Positions 1-6,270 are shown, counted from the stretch's first letter. The stretch is 7,678 nt of DNA from Acidobacteriota bacterium (GCA_003131705.1 PKUY01000122.1:7815-15492), one strand, 5' to 3'. Numbers and translations are program-made. Notes: generated by a model not told the origin, from the letters alone.

Positions 1-157
1 TGCATATCTCCAGAAAACTATGCCGCGCTCGCACGGCCTGATATTCGGGAAGGAACCGCCCGGCCTGGCGCATGATCCAAACCGGCACTCGCGGGACCGG
101 CTCGAAACGGCAAGCGCGTAGGAACAGATCCTTCTTGTTTTCGTGGCTTTGTGGCAT
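1..157 (-). CDS. hemE: Uroporphyrinogen decarboxylase HemE, N-terminal part, cut by the window edge
   Basis: Reading the reverse strand from an ATG at 157 gives 52 residues with no stop, continuing past base 1. The stretch [17 protein letters not shown] (residues 23-39) is the N-terminal signature of uroporphyrinogen decarboxylase. In the family its Arg, Gln and Arg (here Arg30, Gln31, Arg34) line the active site and bind the substrate's carboxylates. The segment before it ([16 protein letters not shown]) also matches the usual HemE start. An in-frame stop lies just upstream (bases 176-178 on this strand), and no alternative start codon lies between it and the ATG, so the start is well fixed. 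A purine-rich GAGGAAG lies 13 bases upstream, rather far for a ribosome site. HemE is cytoplasmic and removes four acetate carboxyls from uroporphyrinogen III, the step right after HemD. It is transcribed away from the other heme genes. About 85% of the protein is outside the window. The family usually has Tyr where Phe35 is seen. Confidence 0.95.
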   Translation of the reverse strand, partial: MPQSHENKKDLFLRACRFEPVPRVPVWIMRQAGRFLPEYQAVRARHSFLEIC

Positions 158-177
158 CGATTGGGAGCTGCTTCCTC

Positions 178-186
178 ATCATAGCA
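178..186 (-). promoter_or_regulatory. Candidate extended -10 element for hemE
   Basis: On the reverse strand TGC precedes TATGAT (bases 186 down to 178). This matches the extended -10 form TGnTATAAT at all but one base. No good -35 lies 16-18 bases upstream. Transcription would begin near 171, giving a leader of only about 14 bases and leaving out most of the GAGGAAG motif, which makes the call tentative. Confidence 0.25.
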
Positions 187-209
187 GAAGCTCGCCGCGC
201 GCTGCATGG

Positions 210-268
210 CTCGGGCGGGGTCTCCGCCGGGATAGCTACTTACCGAGCGCCCTCCGCTACCGCCCGAG
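210..268. repeat. Perfect 9-bp inverted repeat in the divergent spacer
   Basis: CTCGGGCGG at 210-218 is the exact reverse complement of CCGCCCGAG at 260-268, with 41 bases between the arms. The left arm can instead pair locally: GGCGG (214-218) with CCGCC (224-228) around a 5-base loop. The right arm ends on the first base of the weak -35 of the rightward promoter. It could be a pair of half-sites for a regulator or a chance GC-rich match. Nothing here identifies a binding protein. Confidence 0.4.
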
Positions 269-296
269 AGACCATCTCGCGGTTTGGAGCTATAAT
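268..296 (+). promoter_or_regulatory. Candidate sigma70-type promoter for the heme operon
   Basis: A perfect -10 hexamer TATAAT lies at 291-296. Seventeen bases upstream, GAGACC (268-273) keeps only the central GAC of the -35 consensus. Transcription would start near 303, leaving a leader of about 20 bases that includes GGAGA (306-310) ahead of the ATG at 324. The -35 is weak, so an activator or an alternative -35 is possible. Confidence 0.45.
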
Positions 297-323
297 CCTA
301 CAAATGGAGAGCTTGCACCCTTC

Positions 324-1139
324 ATGCTGAATCACATGGGCTACTTGAGTCTGGCGCTCTACGCCGCGAGCTTCTGCTGCTACGCGAGAATTCTGTACGC
401 CCCGAATCTCTGGCTGGGGCGCGTCGCGACGCTTCTCCTTGCGGGCGGCATCCTGCTCCACTATTTCGCGCTACTCGAACGCTCTCACGGCATGCACACG
501 GTCCCGTACGACGATCTTTTCGGTTCCATGTCGCTTTTCGCGTGGCTCCTGGGCGTGACCTATCTCGGTCTAGAAATATTTCACCGCCAGCGCTCGGTAG
601 GAGCGCTGGTGACTCTTCTGCTGGTCGCCTGGATCGCTGTCCTCGGCTTTCTCGCGCCCCACGAAATTCCCGCTCCTCCGCGTGCGCGTGGGCCGCTCTT
701 CGCGCTTCACATCACACTCAACATCTGGGCTTACGCAGCGTTCGCGCTGTCGTTTGTATTAAGCCTCGTCTATCTTATCCAGGACCGCGTTCTGCGTTCC
801 CATCGCCTGGGCGCGGCGTTCTGGCGTTTTCCCGCGCTCGACGTTCTCGATCGCATGGCTCGCAGCAGCGTCTGTGTGGGACTCGGCGCCCTCTGCGTTG
901 GCGTCGTCAGCGGTTTGGTCTGGGAGCATCGGCTCACCGGCGCGTATTCCTGGGGCGATCCGAAAGTAATTGTGACGCTCGCGATTGTCGCGATGTACGT
1001 CGTCTACCTGCATCTTTCGCGCAGCTTGAATTGGCGCGGCGCTCGCGCAGCCAAGATTTGCGCCCTGAATTTCGCCATCGTGCTTTTCAGCTACACGTTT
1101 GTGAATCTCTACCTCACGAGATTCCACCGCTTCTTCTAA
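324..1139 (+). CDS. ccsA: CcsA/HemX-type cytochrome c assembly membrane protein
   Basis: Predicted 271-residue integral membrane protein with about eight hydrophobic segments (roughly residues 5-25, 33-52, 66-86, 94-112, 126-152, 183-201, 216-234 and 245-263). It resembles the cytochrome c assembly family (CcsA/CcmC/HemX). Visible family traits are His46 in LLHYFALLERSH, His129 in FALHITLNIWAYAAF and the YSWGDPK segment at 208-214. That segment corresponds to the tryptophan-rich heme-handling loop of CcsA but is shorter and less aromatic than the full WWD motif. This, its length (Bacillus HemX is of similar size) and its position directly before hemA favour a HemX-like role, possibly controlling glutamyl-tRNA reductase level or handling heme at the membrane. 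True cytochrome c heme export cannot be excluded. The frame is open from base 72, but upstream residues overlap hemE and look non-coding. ATG 324, after GGAGA, is the best start; ATG 336 is the alternative. Its stop overlaps the hemA start by one base. Confidence 0.82.
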   Translation: MLNHMGYLSLALYAASFCCYARILYAPNLWLGRVATLLLAGGILLHYFALLERSHGMHTVPYDDLFGSMSLFAWLLGVTYLGLEIFHRQRSVGALVTLLLVAWIAVLGFLAPHEIPAPPRARGPLFALHITLNIWAYAAFALSFVLSLVYLIQDRVLRSHRLGAAFWRFPALDVLDRMARSSVCVGLGALCVGVVSGLVWEHRLTGAYSWGDPKVIVTLAIVAMYVVYLHLSRSLNWRGARAAKICALNFAIVLFSYTFVNLYLTRFHRFF

Positions 1140-2521
1140 TGGCCACAATATCCAAATCGAAAAATCCCGCAGCCAACCGGACGACCGGCAACATTCAAGT
1201 CGCGCTGCTCGGCTGCAATCATCGCACCGCTCCTGTCGAGCTTCGCGAGCGCGTCGCGTTTACTTCTGAGCAAGCTTTGGACGCGGCAGGCGAGCTGCGC
1301 CGCCGCGGGATTCTCGAAGAAGTGGTTGTCGTGTCCACCTGCAATCGCAGCGAGCTGTACGGAGTCCCCGGCGAGCCTGGAGCGGCAGTCACCCAGGCGA
1401 TGGAAGACTTCCTCACGTCGTATCACCGTATCCCGCGCTCGGAAATCGAGGGACGCACCTACCGCTGGGTCGGGCCTGACGCCGTCCGCCATCTTTTCCG
1501 CGTCGCGGCAGGTCTCGACTCGATGCTGCTGGGCGAAGCCGAAATTTTAGGCCAGCTTCGCACCGCGTACGGCCGGGCTCTCGAACACGGTTCCACCGGC
1601 CCCGTGTTGAATCGCGCGTTTCAGGGCGCGCTCGAAGTGGGGAAGCGCGTCCGTGCGGAAACCGAAGTCGGTGCGCGCCCCATGTCCGTGGCTCTCGCCG
1701 GTGTAAAACTCGCCGAACGCGTATTCGGAAATCTCAAAGGTCATTCCGCGCTAATCGTCGGCGCGGGAGCTGTCGCTGAGCAGGTCATCGAACATCTACG
1801 CCATCGCGGCATCGGCAGCCTGCGCGTCGTGAACCGATCCTATGACCGCGCCGCCGAGCTTGCCGGCCGTATGGGTGGCGAGGCGGTTGCGTGGGAGTCG
1901 CTCGAAACCGTTCTGCACGCGCCAGATATTATCGTCACCTCCGTTGGCGCCGTCGGTCCAGTCCTCACGCGCGATATGCTGGAACGCGCTCTCGCCGCGC
2001 GTAGTGGCCACCCGGTTTTCGTCGTCGATCTTGGCGTCCCACGCAACGTCGCCCCGGAAGTCGCGGGACTCTACAATTTGTATCTCTACAACATCGACGA
2101 TCTCGGCGAAATTGTGGAGCAAAACAAGCGCGCGCGCGAAGCTGAAATTCCCCGCGCCGAAGCGCTGGTCACCGAACACCTCGCGAAATTCGAATCCTGG
2201 CGCGCCGCGCTCGAGGCCGGCTCCATTGTGGACGACCTTCGCGGACGCTTCCGCAAACATCGCGAGGTGCTCCTGCGCGAGCGTCTCGCTGAAATGAAAA
2301 ATATCTCGCCCGAGGAGCACCAGCGCATTTCCGCCATCACCGAGGAATTGATCGAGCGCGTGCTGGACGATCCCGCGCAGCGCGTGCGAAATGGCGGAGC
2401 CATGCGTGGCCGCCTCGGCGCCATTGAAGCCGTGCGCCATCTCTTTGGCCTCGATCTTGAGAAGGAACGCGGGAAAGCTGAACAGCGCGGCGAGCGCGAA
2501 GAGGGCGAGGACCGCGAGTGA
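1139..2521 (+). CDS. hemA: Glutamyl-tRNA reductase HemA
   Basis: 460-residue cytoplasmic enzyme that reduces glutamyl-tRNA(Glu) with NADPH to glutamate-1-semialdehyde, the committed step of C5-pathway heme synthesis. The catalytic domain shows LLGCNHRTAPVELRERVAF (23-41) and STCNRSELYG (66-75), with the nucleophile Cys68. GLDSMLLGEAEILGQ (125-139) is the second family signature. The NADPH-binding fold begins at ALIVGAGAVAEQ (204-215), followed by VVDLGVPRNV (295-304) and YLYNIDDL (315-322). A helical dimerisation domain ends at AVRHLFGLD (431-439). The first ~19 residues are a polar extension, and the last ~20 are a strongly charged Glu/Arg/Lys tail; both lie outside the conserved core and make the protein slightly longer than the usual 410-440. 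The ATG shares its A with the upstream TAA and has no clear ribosome site, so coupled translation is likely. HemL, the next enzyme, is not in the window. Confidence 0.97.
   Translation: MATISKSKNPAANRTTGNIQVALLGCNHRTAPVELRERVAFTSEQALDAAGELRRRGILEEVVVVSTCNRSELYGVPGEPGAAVTQAMEDFLTSYHRIPRSEIEGRTYRWVGPDAVRHLFRVAAGLDSMLLGEAEILGQLRTAYGRALEHGSTGPVLNRAFQGALEVGKRVRAETEVGARPMSVALAGVKLAERVFGNLKGHSALIVGAGAVAEQVIEHLRHRGIGSLRVVNRSYDRAAELAGRMGGEAVAWESLETVLHAPDIIVTSVGAVGPVLTRDMLERALAARSGHPVFVVDLGVPRNVAPEVAGLYNLYLYNIDDLGEIVEQNKRAREAEIPRAEALVTEHLAKFESWRAALEAGSIVDDLRGRFRKHREVLLRERLAEMKNISPEEHQRISAITEELIERVLDDPAQRVRNGGAMRGRLGAIEAVRHLFGLDLEKERGKAEQRGEREEGEDRE
2507..2510 (+). promoter_or_regulatory. Ribosome binding site for hemC
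   Basis: GAGG inside the last codons of hemA lies 7 bases before the GTG at 2518. It supports GTG as the true hemC start even though this overlaps hemA by four bases. Confidence 0.55.
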
Positions 2522-3474
2522 AGCCTCTGCGAATCGGTACGCGCGGCAGCACGCTCGCTCTCTGGCAAGCGAACCACATTGCCGATCTGTTGGCGCGTCT
2601 CCACGGCGTCGAAACCGAACTCGTTCGTATTCGTACTTCCGGGGATCGTCTTCAGTCCGCCTCCGTCGCGCAGATTAATGCCGCCATCGGAGCCGAATCG
2701 GGTGCCAAGGGAATCTTCATCAAAGAATTGGAAGAGGCGCTCCTTGCGGACACGGTTGATCTCGCCGTTCACAGCATGAAAGACGTTCCCACGGAGATTC
2801 CAGATAGCCTAGCCTTCTCGGCCATCACGCACCGCGAAGACCCCCGCGATTGCCTGATTTCTCTCCAGGGCCGCACTCTGAATAATCTGCCGCCCGGCGC
2901 GCGCGTCGGCACTAGCAGTCTCCGCCGCCAGGCGCAGATCCGCCACCATCGCCCCGATCTCGAAGCCGTTGATCTGCGCGGAAATGTCGACACGCGCTTG
3001 AAAAAACTAGATGCCGGTGAATTCGACGCCATCGTCCTCGCCATGGCAGGCGTGAACCGCCTCGGCGCAACCGGTCGCGTCACCCAAGTTCTGAAAGCGG
3101 ACGTCATGCTCCCAGCCGTCGGACAAGGTGCTCTCGGAATCGAAACTCGCGCGGCTGATGCCAGAACCTCCGAGATGGTCGAGGCTCTCGACGACCCCGA
3201 AACGCGTGCGTGCGTCACCGCCGAACGCGCCCTGCTGCACGAACTTCAGGGCGGCTGTCAGGTGCCGCTCGGCGCATGGGCACACTTCGCTGGCGGGGAA
3301 CTACTAATCGAGGCCGCGGTTTTTTCAGTAGACGGCAAGGAAGTCGTTCGCGGCGAAGAACGTGGGTCGCCTGCAGATGCCGCCGGAGCAGGGAAACGGC
3401 TGGGGAAAGTTTTGCTCGAGGCCGGCGCGGACAAACTCTTGCGTCTCAGCGGAAGATCGGTCGGTCAGCTATGA
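2518..3474 (+). CDS. hemC: Hydroxymethylbilane synthase (porphobilinogen deaminase) HemC
   Basis: 318-residue cytoplasmic enzyme, normal length for the family, that joins four porphobilinogen units into hydroxymethylbilane. Domain 1 opens with RIGTRGSTLALWQA (5-18) and contains DLAVHSMKDVPTE (81-93), in which Lys88 and Asp89 correspond to the cofactor-binding and catalytic pair. Domain 2 contains VGTSSLRRQAQIR (130-142), LRGNVDTRLKKL (153-164) and MLPAVGQGALGIE (197-209). Domain 3 contains ELQGGCQVPLGAW (242-254), with Cys247 as the attachment site of the dipyrromethane cofactor. The start is GTG at 2518, overlapping the hemA TGA in a GTGA junction, with GAGG seven bases upstream. All expected key residues are present, so the enzyme should be active. 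Its product goes directly to HemD, encoded next. Confidence 0.97.
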   Translation: MKPLRIGTRGSTLALWQANHIADLLARLHGVETELVRIRTSGDRLQSASVAQINAAIGAESGAKGIFIKELEEALLADTVDLAVHSMKDVPTEIPDSLAFSAITHREDPRDCLISLQGRTLNNLPPGARVGTSSLRRQAQIRHHRPDLEAVDLRGNVDTRLKKLDAGEFDAIVLAMAGVNRLGATGRVTQVLKADVMLPAVGQGALGIETRAADARTSEMVEALDDPETRACVTAERALLHELQGGCQVPLGAWAHFAGGELLIEAAVFSVDGKEVVRGEERGSPADAAGAGKRLGKVLLEAGADKLLRLSGRSVGQL

Positions 3475-4289
3475 CGAACGCGGCTGACAATCCGCTGGCA
3501 GCCAAGCGCATCCTCGTTACCCGCGCTCCCGAACAGGCGCAGGCCCTGATCCATGAGCTGCATCGATTTGGTGCCGAAGTTATCCTGCTTCCGGTTGTCG
3601 CTTTCGAGGCCCCGCAGGATTCCGGTCCGCTTGACCATGCGCTCCGAGAACTTTCCACCTTCGATTGGGTTCTGTTCACCAGTCAGAATGCGGTACGATT
3701 TGTTTCCAGTCGTCTCGATCAGCTCGGCCTGCGAAGGCCCGGTCCGGAAAAAATTGTTCAGCGGACCGCGGCCGTGGGCCTGACGACGGCGGAAGTAGCC
3801 AAACAACAAGGATTTCCAGTGGATTACGTAGCTACCGATCACACCGCGCACGGACTCGCCAACGAGCTGCAGGGTTCGGTGAAGGGCCGCAAAGTTCTGT
3901 TGCCGCGCAGCGATCGCTCCGGTAACCACATCGCGGACGCACTGCGCGAAAGCGGCGGCCTGGTCACCGACGTCATCGCCTATCGCACCGTTGCGCCGGA
4001 GGAGCCCGACCAGACCATTCTTGACCGCATCCGCGCCGGCGAAGTCGACGTAATTATCTTCGCCAGCCCGTCCGCCTTTCACAACTTGGCTGGTTTCCTC
4101 GGTGTAGGAGAACTCATTAAGCTCGCCGAAAATATTCAGTTCGCTGCCATCGGCCCCACTACCGCGCGCGCCATGCGCGAATCGGGGGTGCGCGTGCACA
4201 TCGAGGCGGAAGAAGTCTCCGCCGCCGGCCTCGCAGACGCGATCGTGAAGCATTTCCGCGACCGCGCCATTCCTCCGAGGCAGATATGA
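3471..4289 (+). CDS. hemD: Uroporphyrinogen-III synthase HemD
   Basis: 272-residue cytoplasmic enzyme that closes and inverts ring D of hydroxymethylbilane to give uroporphyrinogen III. HemD is poorly conserved in sequence, but the pattern fits: a two-domain fold starting at KRILVTRAPEQAQ (12-24), FTSQNAVRF (69-77) in domain 1, then KVLLPRSDRSGNHIADALRE (141-160), VIIFASPSAF (194-203) and AAIGPTTARAM (225-235). These match the TS-NAV and GxxTA elements of the family. The frame is open from 3210, but that part overlaps hemC; ATG 3471 in an ATGA overlap gives a protein of normal length. No good ribosome site precedes it (GGAAG lies 15 bases away), so it probably depends on translation of hemC. 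Its place between hemC and hemB agrees with the assignment. Confidence 0.94.
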   Translation: MTNAADNPLAAKRILVTRAPEQAQALIHELHRFGAEVILLPVVAFEAPQDSGPLDHALRELSTFDWVLFTSQNAVRFVSSRLDQLGLRRPGPEKIVQRTAAVGLTTAEVAKQQGFPVDYVATDHTAHGLANELQGSVKGRKVLLPRSDRSGNHIADALRESGGLVTDVIAYRTVAPEEPDQTILDRIRAGEVDVIIFASPSAFHNLAGFLGVGELIKLAENIQFAAIGPTTARAMRESGVRVHIEAEEVSAAGLADAIVKHFRDRAIPPRQI

Positions 4290-5254
4290 CATTTCCTATC
4301 CATCGTCCGAGGCGATTACGCCGCTCCGAAGCATTGCGCGGATTTGTCCGCGAGACGCATCTTTCGACCAACGGCCTGGTCTATCCAATGTTCGCTTGCC
4401 CTGGCAACAAAGTGCGAACGGAAATCAGTTCCATGCCGGGCGTTCATCAGCAGTCACCGGACCAGATTGTCGAGGAGTGCAGGGAAGTGGCCGGTTTCGG
4501 CATTCCCGCCGTCATTCTCTTCGGCCTGCCCGAGCGCAAGGATGAGACCGGCTCCGAATCTGCGTCTGCCCAGGGTGCCGTGCAACGTTCCATCGAAGCC
4601 ATCCGCAAGGCGAAACTGAATCTTCTCGTCATTACCGACGTCTGCCTCTGCGAATACACCAGTCACGGACACTGCGGCGTTGTGGAAGGCGGCGAAATTT
4701 TGAACGATCCGAGCGTCGCACTCCTCGCTAACGCTGCTCTTTCGCACGCGCGTGCCGGAGCGGATATCGTCGCGCCGTCGGACATGATGGACGGTCGTGT
4801 CGCCGCGATTCGCAACAAGCTCGACGAAAACAACTTTCAGGATGTAGCGATCCTTTCCTATGCGGCAAAATATTGCTCCGCGTTCTACGGCCCGTTTCGC
4901 GAAGCGGCGCAATCCGCGCCGCAGTTTGGCGACCGCCGCAGCTACCAGATGGATCCCGGCAACGCGCTGGAAGCTATGCGCGAAGTCCTCGCCGACATCC
5001 AGGAAGGCGCCGACGCGGTGATGGTGAAGCCCGCCGGTCCGTACCTCGACATCGTCTCGAGGGTGAAGGCCGAGACGGGCTATCCGGTAGCCGCGTACCA
5101 GGTGAGCGGCGAATACGCGATGATCTGCGCCGCCGCTGAGCGCGGGTGGATAGAAAAGGAGCGCGTGATGATGGAGTCGCTGCTCGGCATCCGCCGCGCT
5201 GGCGCGGATTTCATCGTCACTTACTTCGCGACCGAGGCCGCGAAGCAGCTCTGA
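4286..5254 (+). CDS. hemB: 5-Aminolevulinate dehydratase (porphobilinogen synthase) HemB
   Basis: 322-residue cytoplasmic TIM-barrel enzyme that condenses two 5-aminolevulinates into porphobilinogen; length is normal. The N-terminal arm includes RPRRLRRSEALRGFVRET (7-24) and LVYPMF (31-36). DVCLCEYTSHGHCG (118-131) provides Cys120, Cys122 and Cys130, the three-cysteine site of the zinc-dependent class rather than the Asp-rich magnesium-only class. The Schiff-base lysines are Lys195 in SYAAKYCSAFYGPFR and Lys248 in VMVKPAGPYLD. RRSYQMDPGNALEA (217-230) matches the region tied to the allosteric Mg site in other HemB proteins. The start overlaps the hemD stop (ATGA), with GAGG five bases upstream (4277-4280). 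It appears to be the last gene of the operon: a new promoter begins 15 bases after its stop, and no clear terminator hairpin lies in between. The order of genes does not follow the order of reactions, since HemB acts before HemC and HemD. Confidence 0.97.
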   Translation: MTFPIHRPRRLRRSEALRGFVRETHLSTNGLVYPMFACPGNKVRTEISSMPGVHQQSPDQIVEECREVAGFGIPAVILFGLPERKDETGSESASAQGAVQRSIEAIRKAKLNLLVITDVCLCEYTSHGHCGVVEGGEILNDPSVALLANAALSHARAGADIVAPSDMMDGRVAAIRNKLDENNFQDVAILSYAAKYCSAFYGPFREAAQSAPQFGDRRSYQMDPGNALEAMREVLADIQEGADAVMVKPAGPYLDIVSRVKAETGYPVAAYQVSGEYAMICAAAERGWIEKERVMMESLLGIRRAGADFIVTYFATEAAKQL

Positions 5255-5269
5255 TTCCGCGAACGAAAC

Positions 5270-5298
5270 TTGAACGGATATCCAGGCCGTAGTATAAT
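5270..5298 (+). promoter_or_regulatory. Sigma70-type promoter for the sdpR-sdpI pair
   Basis: TTGAAC (5270-5275) and a perfect TATAAT (5293-5298) are separated by exactly 17 bases. Start of transcription is expected near 5305, about 23 bases ahead of the repressor ATG. A GGATATCC palindrome (5276-5283) occupies the spacer beside the -35. This is the best-formed promoter in the window. Confidence 0.7.
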
Positions 5299-5303
5299 TA
5301 GAC

Positions 5304-5327
5304 GATTGGCTAATTAACTAACTAATC
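5304..5327. promoter_or_regulatory. Candidate operator: AT-rich imperfect palindrome abutting the repressor start codon
   Basis: The 24 bases between the predicted transcription start and the ATG form a dyad centred on 5315/5316. Eighteen of the 24 positions agree with the reverse complement, with outer arms GATT and AATC and an inner TTAA. CTAATTAA (5310-5317) and CTAACTAA (5318-5325, one shift of 8) also form a direct repeat. An ArsR-type repressor encoded immediately downstream could bind here and shut off its own gene. The stretch contains no Shine-Dalgarno sequence. Operator function is inferred from position and symmetry. Confidence 0.5.
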
Positions 5328-5600
5328 ATGAACGACGTTTTTCGCGCACTGTCTGATCCCACCCGGCGGGAAATCCTCGAGCTGCTTCGCTCAGGACCGC
5401 GCACATCCGGGGAGATCGCCGAAAAGTTCAGCACCAGCTGGGCGACCATCTCGCGTCACCTGAGCGTGCTCAAGGACGCAGAGCTGATCCTGGCCGAGCG
5501 GAACGGACAGCACATCGTGTACGAGCTGAACACGACTGTGTTTCAGGAAGTGGTCGAGAATCTCATCAAGTGGCTTCGGCCGCGGAGACCAAATGCGTAA
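5328..5600 (+). CDS. sdpR: ArsR-family autorepressor, SdpR-like
   Basis: 90-residue winged-helix DNA-binding protein. It begins VFRALSDPTRREILELLRSG (4-23), the usual ArsR N-terminal helix pair. The helix-turn-helix follows, at about 26-48 (TSGEIAEKFSTSWATISRHLSVL), and then the wing, around 52-68 (ELILAERNGQHIVYEL). The cysteine-rich metal site of ArsR/SmtB sensors (ELCVCD) is absent, so it is unlikely to sense metals. This shape, together with an overlapping SdpI-family gene, matches the SdpR autorepressor class. In Bacillus, SdpR represses sdpRI until SdpI, bound to the SdpC toxin, holds it at the membrane. The gene has a strong promoter and an AT-rich dyad just upstream, and no Shine-Dalgarno motif before the ATG. 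Family assignment is firm; the regulatory mechanism is inferred by analogy. Confidence 0.88.
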   Translation: MNDVFRALSDPTRREILELLRSGPRTSGEIAEKFSTSWATISRHLSVLKDAELILAERNGQHIVYELNTTVFQEVVENLIKWLRPRRPNA

Positions 5601-6243
5601 ATGGATCCCATTGCTAATCATCGCGGCAGCGGTCGTCGCATCGGCGGTCGTCTATCCGAGGCTTCCCGAGACAATACCTACGCACTGGAACATGGACGGA
5701 CAACCGGATGGCTGGAGCAGCCGGGCTTTCGGTGCGTGGATAACTCCAGTGATTCTGCTCACCATGTGGGGGTTCGTACGTGTCCTGCCGGCAATCGATC
5801 CGCGAGGGGCCAACTACGCCAAGTTCGGCGACGCGTTCGAAGCCATCATCGACTCGTTGATGCTGTTTCTGCTCGGCATGCACATTCTCCTCCTGCGAGC
5901 GGGGCTTGGTCATCCGGCTCCGATGCAGCGTGTAGTTCCGTTCGGGGTTGGAATTCTCCTGATCGTGATCGGGAATCTGCTTCCGCGTGCGCGGCCGAAT
6001 TGGTTTGTGGGTATCAGGACTCCGTGGACGCTCTCGAGTGACCGCGTCTGGGAGAAAACGCACCGCTTTGGCGGACGAGTGTTCGTTGCAGGCGGGCTCC
6101 TCATCACCATAGCGGCGTTGCTGTGGGCACAGTGGGTCCACGTAGTCCTCATTGGGGTTGTGCTCATCGCCATATCGTCAGTGGTCATCTACTCCTATCT
6201 CGAATGGAAACGGGAGCAGTCCCCGGCAAGCCCTGCCAGCTAA
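5593..6243 (+). CDS. sdpI: SdpI-family membrane protein (immunity/signal receptor type)
   Basis: 216-residue membrane protein, close in length to Bacillus SdpI, with about six hydrophobic segments (near 4-21, 46-66, 84-103, 113-131, 162-180 and 182-203). The DUF1648 motif YPRLPETIPTHWNMDGQPDG (21-40) follows the first segment. The SdpI signature spans 127-161 and includes GNLLPRARPNWFVGIRTPWT followed by a Trp and an ArgPheGlyGly turn. In Bacillus, SdpI protects against the SdpC cannibalism toxin and signals by sequestering SdpR. No sdpA, sdpB or sdpC is visible, so the ligand here is unknown. The ATG at 5593 overlaps the last 8 bases of sdpR and has GGAG five bases upstream (5584-5587); another ATG at 5601 is in the wrong frame. 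Overlap and shared promoter indicate one bicistronic unit. Confidence 0.87.
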   Translation: MRKWIPLLIIAAAVVASAVVYPRLPETIPTHWNMDGQPDGWSSRAFGAWITPVILLTMWGFVRVLPAIDPRGANYAKFGDAFEAIIDSLMLFLLGMHILLLRAGLGHPAPMQRVVPFGVGILLIVIGNLLPRARPNWFVGIRTPWTLSSDRVWEKTHRFGGRVFVAGGLLITIAALLWAQWVHVVLIGVVLIAISSVVIYSYLEWKREQSPASPAS

Positions 6244-6270
6244 GGCGGTTTGTCACGTAGAGCGCGCCAC

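Larger units (their letters stand above)
158..323. promoter_or_regulatory. Divergent control region between hemE and the heme operon
   Basis: This 166-bp spacer must hold the promoters for both hemE (leftward) and the ccsA/hemX-hemA-hemC-hemD-hemB block (rightward). It carries a consensus TATAAT facing right at 291-296 and an extended -10 (TGC then TATGAT) facing left at 186-178. A perfect 9-bp inverted repeat lies between them. No small gene or riboswitch was recognised. Shared control of the two units is an inference from the layout. Confidence 0.6.

Noticed and set aside
72..323. Forward open frame upstream of the CcsA/HemX start, which would add 84 residues
   Set aside because: It overlaps the reverse-strand hemE and the divergent spacer. 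The added residues are Arg-rich and show no domain, and the protein from ATG 324 already has the normal family length.
542..1138. In-frame upstream extension of HemA into the CcsA/HemX gene
   Set aside because: The extension is Ser/Arg-rich out-of-frame reading of the membrane protein. HemA homology begins about 20 residues after ATG 1139.
1796..2440. 214-codon reverse-strand frame opposite the HemA NADPH and dimerisation domains
   Set aside because: It is a shadow of a clearly identified gene, with no family features of its own.
3465..4292. 275-codon reverse-strand frame opposite hemD
   Set aside because: It mirrors hemD almost exactly, and the translation shows no recognisable motif. Long antisense frames are expected in GC-rich genes with strong third-position bias.
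5255..5269. Terminator directly after hemB
   Set aside because: No stem-loop or T-run is visible between the hemB stop and the next promoter. The GGATATCC palindrome is too short to terminate.
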